Positions 23,761 through 32,460 of a stretch of DNA of 64,000 nt are shown here, piece after piece. Origin of the DNA: Streptomyces natalensis ATCC 27448. GTDB taxonomy: Bacteria > Actinomycetota > Actinomycetes > Streptomycetales > Streptomycetaceae. The number at the start of each line of letters is the position of its first letter. The first letter of the stretch is position 1. The stretch lies in assembly GCF_000935125.1 (NCBI RefSeq), contig NZ_JRKI01000034.1, positions 186,001 through 250,000 on the forward strand, written 5' to 3'. A model generated the notes under the pieces. The model saw only the letters and a program-made list of their open reading frames with translations, searched no databases and was not told the DNA's origin. The position numbers and the translations under genes are program-made.

Positions 23761-25160
23761 TACGCGCTACGCCGCGGCAGTGCCGCCGCGGCCAGTGCAG
23801 CCGCCACCATCAGGCAGGCGGCGAGCAGCAGGCTCTCCCGCATGCCCGGTGCGAAGTTCCCTGCGAGGAGTGCGCCGAAGACGGCGATGCTGAGCGCGCC
23901 GCCCGTCTGACGGCTGGTGTTGAGCAACGCCGCCGCCGTACCCGCCCGTTCGGCGGCGACGCTGTCGAGCATCAGGGAGGTCAGCGCCGGCATGGCCAGG
24001 GAGCCGCCGACGCCCAGCGGGATCATCAGCAGGGCGGTCACCGGCGCGGGCGTACCGGTGTCGACCGTGAGCAGTCCGCCGCAGCCCAGCGCGCAGACCA
24101 GCAGCCCCACGACGACCACCGACCGCGGACCGAAGCGGGAAACCGCCCGCGGTGAGAGGTAGTTGGCGCAGGCGGTGACCGCCGCCATGGGCACGAACAT
24201 CAGCCCGGCCGAGAGCGCCGACTGCCCCCGCTGCTCCTGGAAGAAGAGGCTCAGCACGAACACCACCCCGTAGAAGGCGGCGTTGAGGGAGAAGCCCGCG
24301 AGGACCGGCACGGTGACGCCGCGCTGCCGGAACAGCTCCAGCGGCAGCATCGGCGCGCACCGCCGTGCCTCGACCGCCACGAAACCGGCGCCGGACACCA
24401 CCGCGACCCCGGCCGCGGTCACCACCGTGCCGGTGAGCCCGGCGTGCCCGCCCTCGATCACGGCGAAGGTCAGTGCGGCCAGCGCCAGTACCGCCGTCAG
24501 CTGCCCCGGCAGATCGAACGCGGCACGGCGCCGCGGGGAGCGTCCGGCCCGCAGCAGGAACAGGAAACCGGCCAGCCCGGCGGGTGCGTTGAGGCAGAAC
24601 ACGGCGCGCCAGCTCCACTCCGTGGTGAGCAGCCCGCCCAGTACGGGCCCGGCGGCCATGGCGACCGCGCCGCCGACCGTCCACAGGGCGATGGCCCGCG
24701 CCCGCGCACCCGCCTCCGGGAATGCCTGCCGGATCAGCGCCAGCGAGGCGGGCACCATCACCGCCGCCGCGCTCCCCTGCACCACCCGCGCCGCCGTCAG
24801 CGCCCCGAGCGTCGGCGCCGCTCCGCAGGCCAGCGAGGCGAGGGTGAAGACGCCGAGCCCCCAGCCGTATGCGCGCCGCGCGCCCACCGCGTCGGAGAGC
24901 GCACCGGCGGAGAGCATCAGCGCCGCGAACATCAGCGTGTAGCTGTCAACGACCCACTGGAGACCGGACATCGAGCCGCCGATGTCTCCGCGCACGGCGG
25001 GCAGGGCGACATTGACGCCGGAGACGTCGACCGTGATCACGAAGAATCCGAGCACGGCGGCGACCAGGGCCGCTGTGGCGGAGCCCGGCCGCCCCGGCTC
25101 GACCCGCTCACCCGCCCCCGCCTCAACTGCCGTGCCCGCCCCGGATTGCGTGACGCTCAT
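23760..25160 (-). CDS. MFS drug exporter, DHA2 (14-TM) family
   Basis: A 466-residue proton-driven exporter of the EmrB/QacA group. It begins in the membrane with AALVAAVLGFFVITVDVSGVNVALP, the signature D-x-x-x-V-N-V-A-L-P of helix 1. The loop motif GALSDAVGARRAYGWG and the WSWRAVFCLNAPAG segment are typical. About 14 hydrophobic segments are seen. The ATG at 25160 follows a gaggag site. It is divergent from an XRE-type regulator 196 bases away, which probably controls it. The 3' end abuts the broken GNAT gene, suggesting a deletion just downstream. Confidence 0.86.
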   Translation of the reverse strand: MSVTQSGAGTAVEAGAGERVEPGRPGSATAALVAAVLGFFVITVDVSGVNVALPAVRGDIGGSMSGLQWVVDSYTLMFAALMLSAGALSDAVGARRAYGWGLGVFTLASLACGAAPTLGALTAARVVQGSAAAVMVPASLALIRQAFPEAGARARAIALWTVGGAVAMAAGPVLGGLLTTEWSWRAVFCLNAPAGLAGFLFLLRAGRSPRRRAAFDLPGQLTAVLALAALTFAVIEGGHAGLTGTVVTAAGVAVVSGAGFVAVEARRCAPMLPLELFRQRGVTVPVLAGFSLNAAFYGVVFVLSLFFQEQRGQSALSAGLMFVPMAAVTACANYLSPRAVSRFGPRSVVVVGLLVCALGCGGLLTVDTGTPAPVTALLMIPLGVGGSLAMPALTSLMLDSVAAERAGTAAALLNTSRQTGGALSIAVFGALLAGNFAPGMRESLLLAACLMVAAALAAAALPRRSA

Positions 25161-25356
25161 CGTGCACTGCTCCTCACTGTGCCGCCCCTGTCGGATACGG
25201 AGTCGGGTACCGCTACGGGTAGGGGTACGGGGACGGCTACGGAAAACAGCGTGCCCGGCGCGGGCGGCCCCCGGCAGACCGCGCCGTACGGGGGAGCGCG
25301 GTTCCTGGCCCTGGTACGGCCTCCCTGCCCGCGCGGCCCTTTGCGAAAATGGCCGG

Positions 25357-26229
25357 ATGAGCGAAGGTACGGAACTGGGCCGCTTCCTCCGCGCCCGCCG
25401 CGGGCAGATCCGCCCGCAGGACGTGGGCCTGCCCGCCGGCACCGGCATCCGCCGCACGCCGGGGCTGCGCCGTGAGGAGCTGGCGACGCTGGCCGGGGTC
25501 AGCGTCGACTACTACACGCGGCTGGAGCGCGGCCGCGAGACCCGGCCCTCGCCCGCGGTCGTCGCCGCGCTCGGCGAGGCGCTCCGGCTCTCCGGAGACG
25601 CGCTGCACCGGCTGCACGAACTGGCGGCACTCGCCGCGGGCCAGGCGCCGGCGCCGTGCGCGGGACCCGCCCGTACGGTGCGCGAGTCGGTGCGCGGCAT
25701 GCTGGAGACGCTGCGCCCCTCGCCGGCGTACGTCGTCAGCCGCACCAACGACCTGCTGGCCGCCAACCGGCCCGGTCTGCGCCTCTTCCCCGGCATCACG
25801 GACTGGCCACCGGAGCGCCGCAACATCACCCGCTATATGTTCCTGCACCCGATGGGCCTCAGGCTCTACGCCGACTGGGAGCGGATGGCGGCACACAGCG
25901 CGGCCCACCTGCGGGCGATGGCGGGCGCCGACCCGGACATGCCGGAGCTGGCCCAGCTGGTCGGCGAACTCGTGGTGAAGAGCCCGGAGTTCGCCCGGTT
26001 GTGGGAGCGCTACGACGTACGGGCGCGCAGCGGCGGCCAGAAGCATTTCCAGCACCCGGAGGTCGGCTCGATGCGCCTCACCTTCGAGGTGATGGCGATC
26101 TTCCGCACGGACGGCCAGCGCCTCGTCACCTACCAGGCGCCGCCCGGCTCCGCGGACCACGACGCGATGCTGCTGCTGGACATGGCCAGCCCCGAGGAGG
26201 CAGGGCTCCCCGAGGGGGCCGAGCGGTAG
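25357..26229 (+). CDS. XRE-family regulator with MmyB-like ligand-binding domain
   Basis: A 290-residue regulator. Residues about 35-90 are the helix-turn-helix (RREELATLAGVSVDYYTRLE). From about residue 105 on is the C-terminal domain found in MmyB-type regulators (PSPAYVVSRTNDLLAANRPG, then RNITRYMFLHP), which often binds a fatty acid-like or aromatic ligand. The ATG at 25357 agrees with the usual MSE..LGRFLRARR start. It is divergent from the DHA2 exporter, so the likely role is ligand-responsive control of that exporter. The intergenic part has several imperfect ggtac/ctacgg repeats at about 25205-25243 that could be binding sites. Confidence 0.85.
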   Translation: MSEGTELGRFLRARRGQIRPQDVGLPAGTGIRRTPGLRREELATLAGVSVDYYTRLERGRETRPSPAVVAALGEALRLSGDALHRLHELAALAAGQAPAPCAGPARTVRESVRGMLETLRPSPAYVVSRTNDLLAANRPGLRLFPGITDWPPERRNITRYMFLHPMGLRLYADWERMAAHSAAHLRAMAGADPDMPELAQLVGELVVKSPEFARLWERYDVRARSGGQKHFQHPEVGSMRLTFEVMAIFRTDGQRLVTYQAPPGSADHDAMLLLDMASPEEAGLPEGAER

Positions 26230-26288
26230 CCGGCGCCCTCCCCGGCATGGAGGTTCCAGGCGTTCAAGGCTTCCGGTGTTGAGGGTTG

Positions 26289-26349
26289 GCGTTCAGGTTT
26301 CAGGCGTTCAGGTTTCAGACGTTCAGGTTTCAGACGATTGAGGCTTCAG
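26289..26349. repeat. Tandem 15-base repeat (about four units)
   Basis: Units gcgttcaggtttcag (26289-26303), an identical copy (26304-26318), acgttcaggtttcag (26319-26333) and a decayed acgattgaggcttcag (26334-26349). Related sequence extends upstream to about 26255. The last unit reaches the stop codon of the minus-strand gene at 26346, so the array lies in its 3' end. Confidence 0.8.
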
Positions 26350-27065
26350 GCGTTGAGGGTGGTGATGTTCCACCAGCGTTCCTCGTCGAGGTCGAGTCGG
26401 ATCGGTACGGGGCCGGACGGACCGCGGCGCAGCAGCGCGTCGTAGGAACGGTTCGGCAGCGGCCTGGTGGTCCACGGCCTGCCGTCGTGGCCGTTGTCGG
26501 CGACGGCGTGGATGGTCAGTTCCACGGCGTTGGCCAGATCGTCCTGGGTGACCCCTTCGGGCACCTGCTGGAGGGTGCAGATCTGCTCGAAGTGCGGGCG
26601 CCTGACCAGCCGGTGGCAGATGTGGGCCTCGTCGCCCTGGCCGTAGATCAGATAGGTGAGATCCTCGGGGAAGTCCTCGTCGCTCAACCGGCGGAAGTGC
26701 AGCACCCGCTGGATCCGTGCGGTGAAGCCCTCGGAGATCGGCTCCCAGACCCGGTCCTCGCCGTTTCCGGTCTGGGTGACGCGGTCGAGCCGTGCCGGGT
26801 ACTCGGTCACCGAGCCGTAGCCGATCGGCGGCAGCAGCACCTCTCGGGTGTTGCGTACCGCATGCCAACTGTCGGGGTGCCGCGCCCGGTCCTTGAGGTA
26901 GGTCTCGGCGATCTCTTGGGGCAGGTCGTACTTCACCACGACCTGGTAGGCGTGCTCGGCCCTGCCGAACATCGCCAGGTGGTAGCCGTGGATCGCCTCC
27001 CGGCCCGCCAGGATGAAGGCGTGGCCGGACGGGTCCTCGGGTGCGTGCTGGTGGCGCGGGGTCAT
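26346..27065 (-). CDS. Conserved-looking hypothetical protein
   Basis: A 239-residue soluble protein starting MTPRHQHAPEDPSGHAFILA, with no signal peptide, membrane segment or motif I can name. The composition is balanced and coding bias is strong, so it is a real gene. Features such as AYQVVVKYDLPQEIAETYL and LTYLIYGQGDEAHICHRLVR suggest an alpha/beta fold. A purine-rich aaagga lies upstream of the ATG. The 3' end runs into a 15-base tandem repeat. Confidence 0.6.
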   Translation of the reverse strand: MTPRHQHAPEDPSGHAFILAGREAIHGYHLAMFGRAEHAYQVVVKYDLPQEIAETYLKDRARHPDSWHAVRNTREVLLPPIGYGSVTEYPARLDRVTQTGNGEDRVWEPISEGFTARIQRVLHFRRLSDEDFPEDLTYLIYGQGDEAHICHRLVRRPHFEQICTLQQVPEGVTQDDLANAVELTIHAVADNGHDGRPWTTRPLPNRSYDALLRRGPSGPVPIRLDLDEERWWNITTLNA

Positions 27066-27195
27066 GGGGAGGGGATTCCTTTCGGTCCGGTGCCGGAGGG
27101 CCGGAGGGCCGGAGAGAGGTATGACCTACGCCATCTGCCGCATACCGGATCGGGGCGAGCTACCACCCGAAGAGAGGGGACGGGCGGAGGAGGCG

Positions 27196-27222
27196 GGCCC
27201 CGGCGTGGTGGGCGCCGGGGCC
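27196..27222 (-). terminator. Hairpin downstream of the PASTA-like gene
   Basis: Perfect 10-base arms GGCCCCGGCG (27196-27205) and CGCCGGGGCC (27213-27222) with a 7-base loop lie 11 bases beyond the stop codon at 27233. This position suits a factor-independent terminator lacking a U-tract. Confidence 0.65.
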
Positions 27223-27232
27223 GCGGTGTCGT

Positions 27233-28402
27233 TCACTGGCGCCAGCGGTTCCGTCCGGGGCCCTTGCACGTGTAGATACGGCCGTGGGAGGTACCGGTCG
27301 CGCCCGGCGGGGAGCAGAAGGCGCCCGGGGTCACGGTGCGGACGCCGCCGCCTCCGCCGCTGCTGGACGAGCCACCGCCGCTGGACGAGCCTCCCCCGGA
27401 GGTGCTGCCTCCGGACGTGCTGCCCCCGCCGCCGGTGGTGTCGCGGTCGTCGGGGTCGTCGTGCTTGTCCCGGTAGTCCGGGGTTCCGTCGTGGTCCCTG
27501 TCGGGCAGGTTGGCGTGCGCGTTGCCGGGGCATCCGTTGCCCGGTGCCGTGAGGTCCAAGGTCGCCGGGGTGGTGCTCCTGGTGTCGATGTCCCCGCCGT
27601 CGGCCGGATCGGTGGTGCACACCGTCCAGTCGTCGTATCCGCCGTCGTCGGGCAGGGTGTCGTTCGCGTACGCGGCCTCCGCGCGGATCCCGTCCTTCTT
27701 GACGCCGAGGTCGCTCAGCGCGCGGACGGACGCCGTCCAGGTCTTGCCCTTCAGATCCGGCATCGCCGGCCACGGAATCCGTCCGCCGTCCTTGTCCGGG
27801 CACGGCTCCCCGTCCTTGACCGCACCGAAGTCGACCAGCTTGCGTCCGTCGTCCCGGCCGGGCCGCTGGAAGCACACCACCCAGCCCGACTGGAGGACGA
27901 TGGTCCGGTGCTCTGCCGATGCGTCGTGTGCCCCGGGGGTGTATCCGGCGGCGCGCGCCCGTTGCTCCGCCTCGTTCAGCGGCTTGCCGGTGTAGTCCGG
28001 CGCCTTCGCCTTGAGCGCTGCGCTCCTGGCCGGGCTCGGCGTGGCGGCCGGCTCATGGGCCTTCGCCGCGACCGGCCTGTGCTTGCCCTTCCCCGCGTCG
28101 TCGAGCTGTCCGGTCATCCCGCTGGCAACCGTGAGGAGGAGGAAGGTCCCGATCGTGGCGCCGAGCTTGGCGCCCCACTTCCACGGCGGCAGCACCCATA
28201 AGAGAACCATGACGGCGATCATCGCGAGAAAGCCGAGCGGGAAACTGATCGCGGCCAGGACGGCCACGAGCGCGATCATCGCGATCGCGCTCGGAGTCGT
28301 CTTCCACCACGGCCGCGGGACCGCGGGCCCCGGATGGAACGGGTGAGGCGAATTGTTCGGCTGATGCGGATGGTTCGGATAAGGATTCTGGTACGGGTTC
28401 AC
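27233..28402 (-). CDS. Membrane protein with two PASTA-like domains
   Basis: A 389-residue protein. The N-terminus is Pro/Asn/His-rich (NPYQNPYPNHPHQPNNSP) and cytoplasmic. Two or three hydrophobic segments follow at about residues 35-100 (AMIALVAVLAAISFPLGF and others). The outer part has two PASTA-like repeats: residues about 140-195 (PDYTGKPLNEAEQRARAAGY) and 215-285 (MPDLKGKTWTASVRALSDLG). These are followed by a DRDHDGTPDYRD acidic, Ca-binding-like repeat, a Gly/Ser linker and a C-terminal Cys motif ending CKGPGRNRWRQ. PASTA domains bind cell-wall fragments or beta-lactams in known proteins, so a wall-facing role is likely. The GTG at 28402 follows aagga. Confidence 0.72.
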   Translation of the reverse strand: MNPYQNPYPNHPHQPNNSPHPFHPGPAVPRPWWKTTPSAIAMIALVAVLAAISFPLGFLAMIAVMVLLWVLPPWKWGAKLGATIGTFLLLTVASGMTGQLDDAGKGKHRPVAAKAHEPAATPSPARSAALKAKAPDYTGKPLNEAEQRARAAGYTPGAHDASAEHRTIVLQSGWVVCFQRPGRDDGRKLVDFGAVKDGEPCPDKDGGRIPWPAMPDLKGKTWTASVRALSDLGVKKDGIRAEAAYANDTLPDDGGYDDWTVCTTDPADGGDIDTRSTTPATLDLTAPGNGCPGNAHANLPDRDHDGTPDYRDKHDDPDDRDTTGGGGSTSGGSTSGGGSSSGGGSSSSGGGGGVRTVTPGAFCSPPGATGTSHGRIYTCKGPGRNRWRQ

Positions 28403-28503
28403 CTGTTGTCCTTCTCGCGCGAGGAGTTGGAGCGAGTGTGCCCGTGATGCGCGCGAGAGGAGGCCCGTTTCAGCAAGGCGGCAAGTCTGCGGCCTGCGGT
28501 GCC

Positions 28504-29916
28504 CTAGGCGGTGGGAGCGCCCCGCCGGTCGCGCCGCTGCTTGAGATGGCCCGCGCCGGCCAGCGCCGCCACCACGACCGCGGTGCCGACGAGTTGCCGG
28601 CGCCCGTTCGTATGGGCCGCCATGACGGTGAAGACGCCGAGGATGGCGGCGAACGCCAGCCAGGTCAGATACGGGAAGCCCCACATCCGTACCGACAACA
28701 GCTCGGGTGCCTCGCGCTCCAGACGGCAGCGCATCTTCAGCTGGGTGAGGCAGACGAGGGACCAGACGACCAGCACCGAGCAGCCGGCGATGTTGAGCAG
28801 CCAGGCGAACACCGTGGTGGGCCAGACGATCCCGGCGATCACGGCCGCGAAGCCGAACACGCAGGACGCCAGCACGGCCGCCGCCGGCACTCCCCTGGTG
28901 ACCTTGCCGAGGACGCGCGGGCCCTGGCCCCGGTAGACGAGGGAGTACGCCATGCGCGACGAGCCGTAGATGTTCGCGTTCATGGCGGAGAGCAGCGCCA
29001 CCAGCACCACGATCTCCATGATCGTGCCCGCTGCCGGGATGCCGAGCCGGTCGAGCACGGTGACGTACGGGCCGTCCAGGGCGACCTTCGGGTCGTTCCA
29101 CGGCACCAGGGTGACGACCACGGCCATGGAGCCGATGTAGAAAACGGCGATCCGCCAGACGGCGGTGCGGACGGCACGGGCCACGTTCCGGCTCGGGTGG
29201 TCGGACTCCGCCGCCGCGATGGTGACGGTTTCCAGACCGGCGAACCCCGAAATGGTGGTCAGCAGACCGGCCGCGAGCCCGGCGGCGCCGGTCGGGAAGA
29301 AGCCGCCGTGGCCGGTGAGATGACGGGTGCCGGGCGCGCTGCCGAACACCCCGAGGATGCCGAGCACGCCCAGCACCAGGAAAGCGACGATCATGGTGAC
29401 CTTGACCGCGGAGAACCAGAACTCGAACTCGCCGAAGTTCTTGACAGCGGTCAGATTGCTGGCGCAGAAGAACGCCATGAAGACCGCCACCCAGCCGTAG
29501 GCGGGGAGGAACGGCACCCAGGTGTGCATGATCTTGCCCGCCGCGGTGGCCTCCGCGGCCACACCGGCGCAGAGCATCAGCCAGTACATCCAGCCCGAGG
29601 TGACCCCCGCCCAGGCGCCGAGCTCCTCCTCGGCGTGCACCGAGAACGAACCGGTGGACGGCCGGGCCGCGGACATCTCACCGAGCATCCGCATGATCAG
29701 CGTGACCAGCGCGCCGGTCGCCATGTACAGGAGGACGATGGCCGGCCCGGCCGTGGCGATGGCGACCCCGGAGCCCACGAAGAGCCCGGCGCCGATGACC
29801 CCGCCGAGGGCGATCATCGACAGATGGCGTTGCTTGAGGCCGTGCGACAAAACGGGTTCGCCGTTCTGCGCTGCCTGCGGGGAAACCTGGGGTGACCTGG
29901 TTTGTGTCCGACTCAT
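28504..29916 (-). CDS. Amino-acid permease (AAT/GABA-permease type)
   Basis: A 470-residue, 12-helix APC permease. The classic first segment is LKQRHLSMIALGGVIGAGLF, followed by ARPSTGSFSVHAEE and an FEFWFSAVKV stretch typical of the AAT subfamily that takes up GABA, proline, aromatic or D-amino acids by proton symport. ATG at 29916 is chosen; an ATG at 29937 in the same frame is an alternative, and neither has a strong ribosome site. The specific amino acid cannot be told. It stands alone, with the PASTA-like gene downstream on the same strand. Confidence 0.84.
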   Translation of the reverse strand: MSRTQTRSPQVSPQAAQNGEPVLSHGLKQRHLSMIALGGVIGAGLFVGSGVAIATAGPAIVLLYMATGALVTLIMRMLGEMSAARPSTGSFSVHAEEELGAWAGVTSGWMYWLMLCAGVAAEATAAGKIMHTWVPFLPAYGWVAVFMAFFCASNLTAVKNFGEFEFWFSAVKVTMIVAFLVLGVLGILGVFGSAPGTRHLTGHGGFFPTGAAGLAAGLLTTISGFAGLETVTIAAAESDHPSRNVARAVRTAVWRIAVFYIGSMAVVVTLVPWNDPKVALDGPYVTVLDRLGIPAAGTIMEIVVLVALLSAMNANIYGSSRMAYSLVYRGQGPRVLGKVTRGVPAAAVLASCVFGFAAVIAGIVWPTTVFAWLLNIAGCSVLVVWSLVCLTQLKMRCRLEREAPELLSVRMWGFPYLTWLAFAAILGVFTVMAAHTNGRRQLVGTAVVVAALAGAGHLKQRRDRRGAPTA

Positions 29917-30313
29917 GGTCGTGTGGTGCCTGTTCATTGCCGGGGACGTGCGGAAAGCCTCACGAGTCTGAGGGGGCGTCTGCACGAACGACGTGAACGC
30001 CCGCTATTCGGACCTTTTCCTTACGCACCGTAAAGGGGCTGACACGCCCGGAAAGCTCGGCGCCCCGCACGCCGGAGATCACATGCGCGGCCCCCGACCG
30101 GCACCGATGACGGCCCGCCATGCCCCATCGAGACCTGACGCTGCCTCCGTTTCCCACCCCCATACGGAGTATGTTTCGCCCTCAACTACAACTTTGCCGA
30201 TTCTTGGTGTAGTTGAATCAAATTTCACTCCAGTCTCAGACGCAACAGCGACGAACTCCCCACTCCGGGCGGCCTCGTCGCTTCCGTGAGGCTGGGCGAA
30301 AGGCAACAGCAAC
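29917..30313. other. Divergent intergenic region
   Basis: This stretch separates the permease from the secreted protein gene. It is more AT-rich from 30160 on. The one clear element is an inverted repeat: TCAACTACA (30182-30190) and TGTAGTTGA (30208-30216), 9-base perfect arms 17 bases apart. No coding frame is convincing. Confidence 0.5.
30182..30216. promoter_or_regulatory. Inverted repeat upstream of the pore-former-like gene
   Basis: Perfect 9-base arms TCAACTACA / TGTAGTTGA with a 17-base spacer, about 100 bases before the GTG at 30314, in locally AT-rich DNA. It could be an operator or a leader hairpin. The regulator is unknown. Confidence 0.5.
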
Positions 30314-31000
30314 GTGAACAGCAACAGGACGAAAAGCAGAACGATCCGGTGCGCAAGCCGCCTGATGGCGCTCTCCACGGCGGCCTTAGGTCTGGTCGCG
30401 ACGATGACCATGCCGGCCGCAGCGGATGACCAACCCACCAGGGAGCAGCTGATAGCCGACTGCGCTTCCGGCGAGGGGAAGTGCAGCTTCAACGAGCCCA
30501 AGCTCGACACGGCGCACCTCGGAGACTTCCACCAGGTCTCGAACTCCCTCTACAACTGCAGCACTTCGGACGCCACACAGTCGATGGGCTGGGCGGACAC
30601 CGTCGGCTCGACGGACTCCGCGGGCGTCTCCGTCACCGCCGGCGGCAAGATCGCCGACCTCATCGATCTGAGTGTCACCGCGACCTACAGCCACACCTGG
30701 TCGAGCACGCACACCGAGAACAGCTCGATGAACATGACGGTGAAACCCGGCGAGGTGGGCTGGATCTCCCGCGCACAGGTGATGCAGACCGTCTCGGGCA
30801 CCTGGCAGACCCACTACGACAGCCCGAAGTGGGGCCACTACTTCTGGTACGTGCCGGACAAGGTCACCGGTCCCGCGGCCAATGGCACGGACGGACAGAA
30901 CAATGCGGTGATCGTCAAGACCCGCAAGATGACCCAGGACGAGCAGAACTCCTGCTCGTCCAAGGCGAAGAAGGGCCGGGCGTTCGTGGTGCAGCGCTGA
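30314..31000 (+). CDS. Secreted protein resembling a beta-pore-forming toxin
   Basis: A 228-residue protein with a twin-Lys/Arg N-terminus and signal peptide ending MPAAADD (cleavage near residue 37), GTG start at 30314. The middle, residues about 95-150, alternates Ser/Thr with small hydrophobics: AGVSVTAGGKIADLIDLSVT, then TATYSHTWSSTHTENSSMNM and TVKPGEVGWISRAQVMQTVS. This is the pattern of the insertion hairpin and adjoining strands in aerolysin/ETX-MTX2-type pore formers. Cys residues at the start and end of the mature part could form disulfides. A strong terminator follows, and an inverted repeat lies upstream. The toxin link is an inference from pattern; it might be a non-lytic member of the fold. 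Confidence 0.62.
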   Translation: MNSNRTKSRTIRCASRLMALSTAALGLVATMTMPAAADDQPTREQLIADCASGEGKCSFNEPKLDTAHLGDFHQVSNSLYNCSTSDATQSMGWADTVGSTDSAGVSVTAGGKIADLIDLSVTATYSHTWSSTHTENSSMNMTVKPGEVGWISRAQVMQTVSGTWQTHYDSPKWGHYFWYVPDKVTGPAANGTDGQNNAVIVKTRKMTQDEQNSCSSKAKKGRAFVVQR

Positions 31001-31017
31001 CGGCCGACCACGTCACA

Positions 31018-31046
31018 GCGGGCGCCGACTCCTGGTCGGCGCCCGC
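31018..31046 (+). terminator. Strong hairpin terminator
   Basis: Perfect 12-base arms GCGGGCGCCGAC (31018-31029) and GTCGGCGCCCGC (31035-31046) with a 5-base loop start 18 bases after the stop of the pore-former-like gene. It could also serve the opposing gene ending at 31099. Confidence 0.75.
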
Positions 31047-31098
31047 CACGTTGTCCCCGGAACACTGCGAGGCGTCGTCCCGGGAGGAGTGCGAGGCG

Positions 31099-32166
31099 TT
31101 ACCGGGCGCGAATGACGAACGGCAGCATCCGGTAGAAGAACGATGTGTCACCGGTGCCCGCCGACACACCCGCCTCGACATTGGTCACGGGAGCGGAGCC
31201 CTCCACCGCCAGACGCATGCGGTAGACGGCCGTGGCACCGGGCGCCAGCGGCGACTTGGCGGTCGGGACCAGCGCGGCGCTCATGCCGGGGTCGCAGCCG
31301 CCGGGGAGCAGCGAAACGCGCTGCCACCCGTGGCCGGGCACATACTGCTGCAACTTCAGGTCCTTCGGCGCCAGGGTGTGTCCGTTGCTCTGGCCGTAGG
31401 CGAAGTACCCGGCGTTCAGCGCCGGGTAGGCCCGCCGGGTGGTGTTCTTGACCTTGAGGGTGAACTCCTTTGCCGCGCCACCGCGCACCATGGCGGTGCC
31501 GCGCGACCAGCCGGTGAGCGTGGTCGTCGGCTGATCGACGACGGCGTTCCGCACCGGCGCCCGGTAGGTGTGCCCGTGGCCGTCCTTGACCGAGGCGGCC
31601 ACGCTCAGGCGGCCGGGACGGTCGAGGTCCTTGACCCGCAGCGCCACGGAGGCCGGGTGACCGGGGCTCGCCGCCACCGACACCGGGAAGGTGAACGTTC
31701 CCTTGTCCGGCAGGCCGCCGCCGACGGAGGAGTGCAGATCGACCCAGCGGTGGGTCGTGGGCACATAGCGCTGAATCTCCAGAGAGGCGGCACTGAAGCC
31801 GCTCGTGGTGACGTCCAGGCTGACCGTGCCCTTGGAGACCGGCGTGCGCAGGGTGACGCTCGACGACGTCCACAGGCCCACCGGCGCCTCCCCGGCAAGG
31901 CTGTAGGAGATCTTCTGCGCCGCGCTACCCGTGATGCCGGGGGCCGGAGCCGTCTCCGCCGCGGGTGCGGTCCGCGCCGCCGTCGCAGCACCGCAGCTCG
32001 CCGCGGACGGCGACTGCGCACCTGCGTCCGTGTGCAGGGGCGCCGCCTGCCCGGTCCCCGCCGCTCCGACCACCAACGCCAGCCCGGCCGCCACCGCCGC
32101 CGCAGAACCCGCCGCCGCTCTCCGCGCCCTCACGGACTGCCGCACTGGCTGCACTGTACGTGTCAT
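31099..32166 (-). CDS. Secreted protein with Ig-like beta domains, unknown function
   Basis: A 355-residue exported protein. The Arg-rich N-terminus and hydrophobic core AAAVAAGLALVVGAAGTGQA form a signal peptide, cleaved near residue 41. After an Ala/Pro/Thr-rich stretch, two beta-sandwich-like parts follow: residues about 85-195 (VTLRTPVSKGTVSLDVTTSG) and 215-355 (EFTLKVKNTTRRAYPALNAG). The second resembles domains seen in surface or adhesion-type proteins. There is no cell-wall sorting signal. The start has ggggcgag 4-11 bases upstream. It converges on the pore-former-like gene. Function cannot be assigned. Confidence 0.68.
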   Translation of the reverse strand: MTRTVQPVRQSVRARRAAAGSAAAVAAGLALVVGAAGTGQAAPLHTDAGAQSPSAASCGAATAARTAPAAETAPAPGITGSAAQKISYSLAGEAPVGLWTSSSVTLRTPVSKGTVSLDVTTSGFSAASLEIQRYVPTTHRWVDLHSSVGGGLPDKGTFTFPVSVAASPGHPASVALRVKDLDRPGRLSVAASVKDGHGHTYRAPVRNAVVDQPTTTLTGWSRGTAMVRGGAAKEFTLKVKNTTRRAYPALNAGYFAYGQSNGHTLAPKDLKLQQYVPGHGWQRVSLLPGGCDPGMSAALVPTAKSPLAPGATAVYRMRLAVEGSAPVTNVEAGVSAGTGDTSFFYRMLPFVIRAR

Positions 32167-32460
32167 CGTCTCGCCCCCATATTCGTACCGGACGCACCGG
32201 CGTGCGTCTCCACGGGAGAGGAGTCGCCTACCGCGGTACGGGGTTCCTACACCTTCGGAAATTTACCGACATGGTATTCGGGAGGACGTGCGCGACGGCG
32301 GCGTCCGGCGGCCTGTCGACCGTCTGCCGAACCCGTACCTGTTGCGCATACCGCGTATCTGTGAAGCCATGGGCATACCGATGGAGTCGGTGAGGCGCAC
32401 CGTTGCGTGGCTCTGCTTTCTGCCGCGTTGCGGGCGTGGCCCGGCAGCAGGAGAAGCACT

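Noticed and set aside
26255..26349. A CRISPR array at the 15-base repeats.
   Set aside because: The units are directly adjacent with no spacers, too short, and there are no cas genes.
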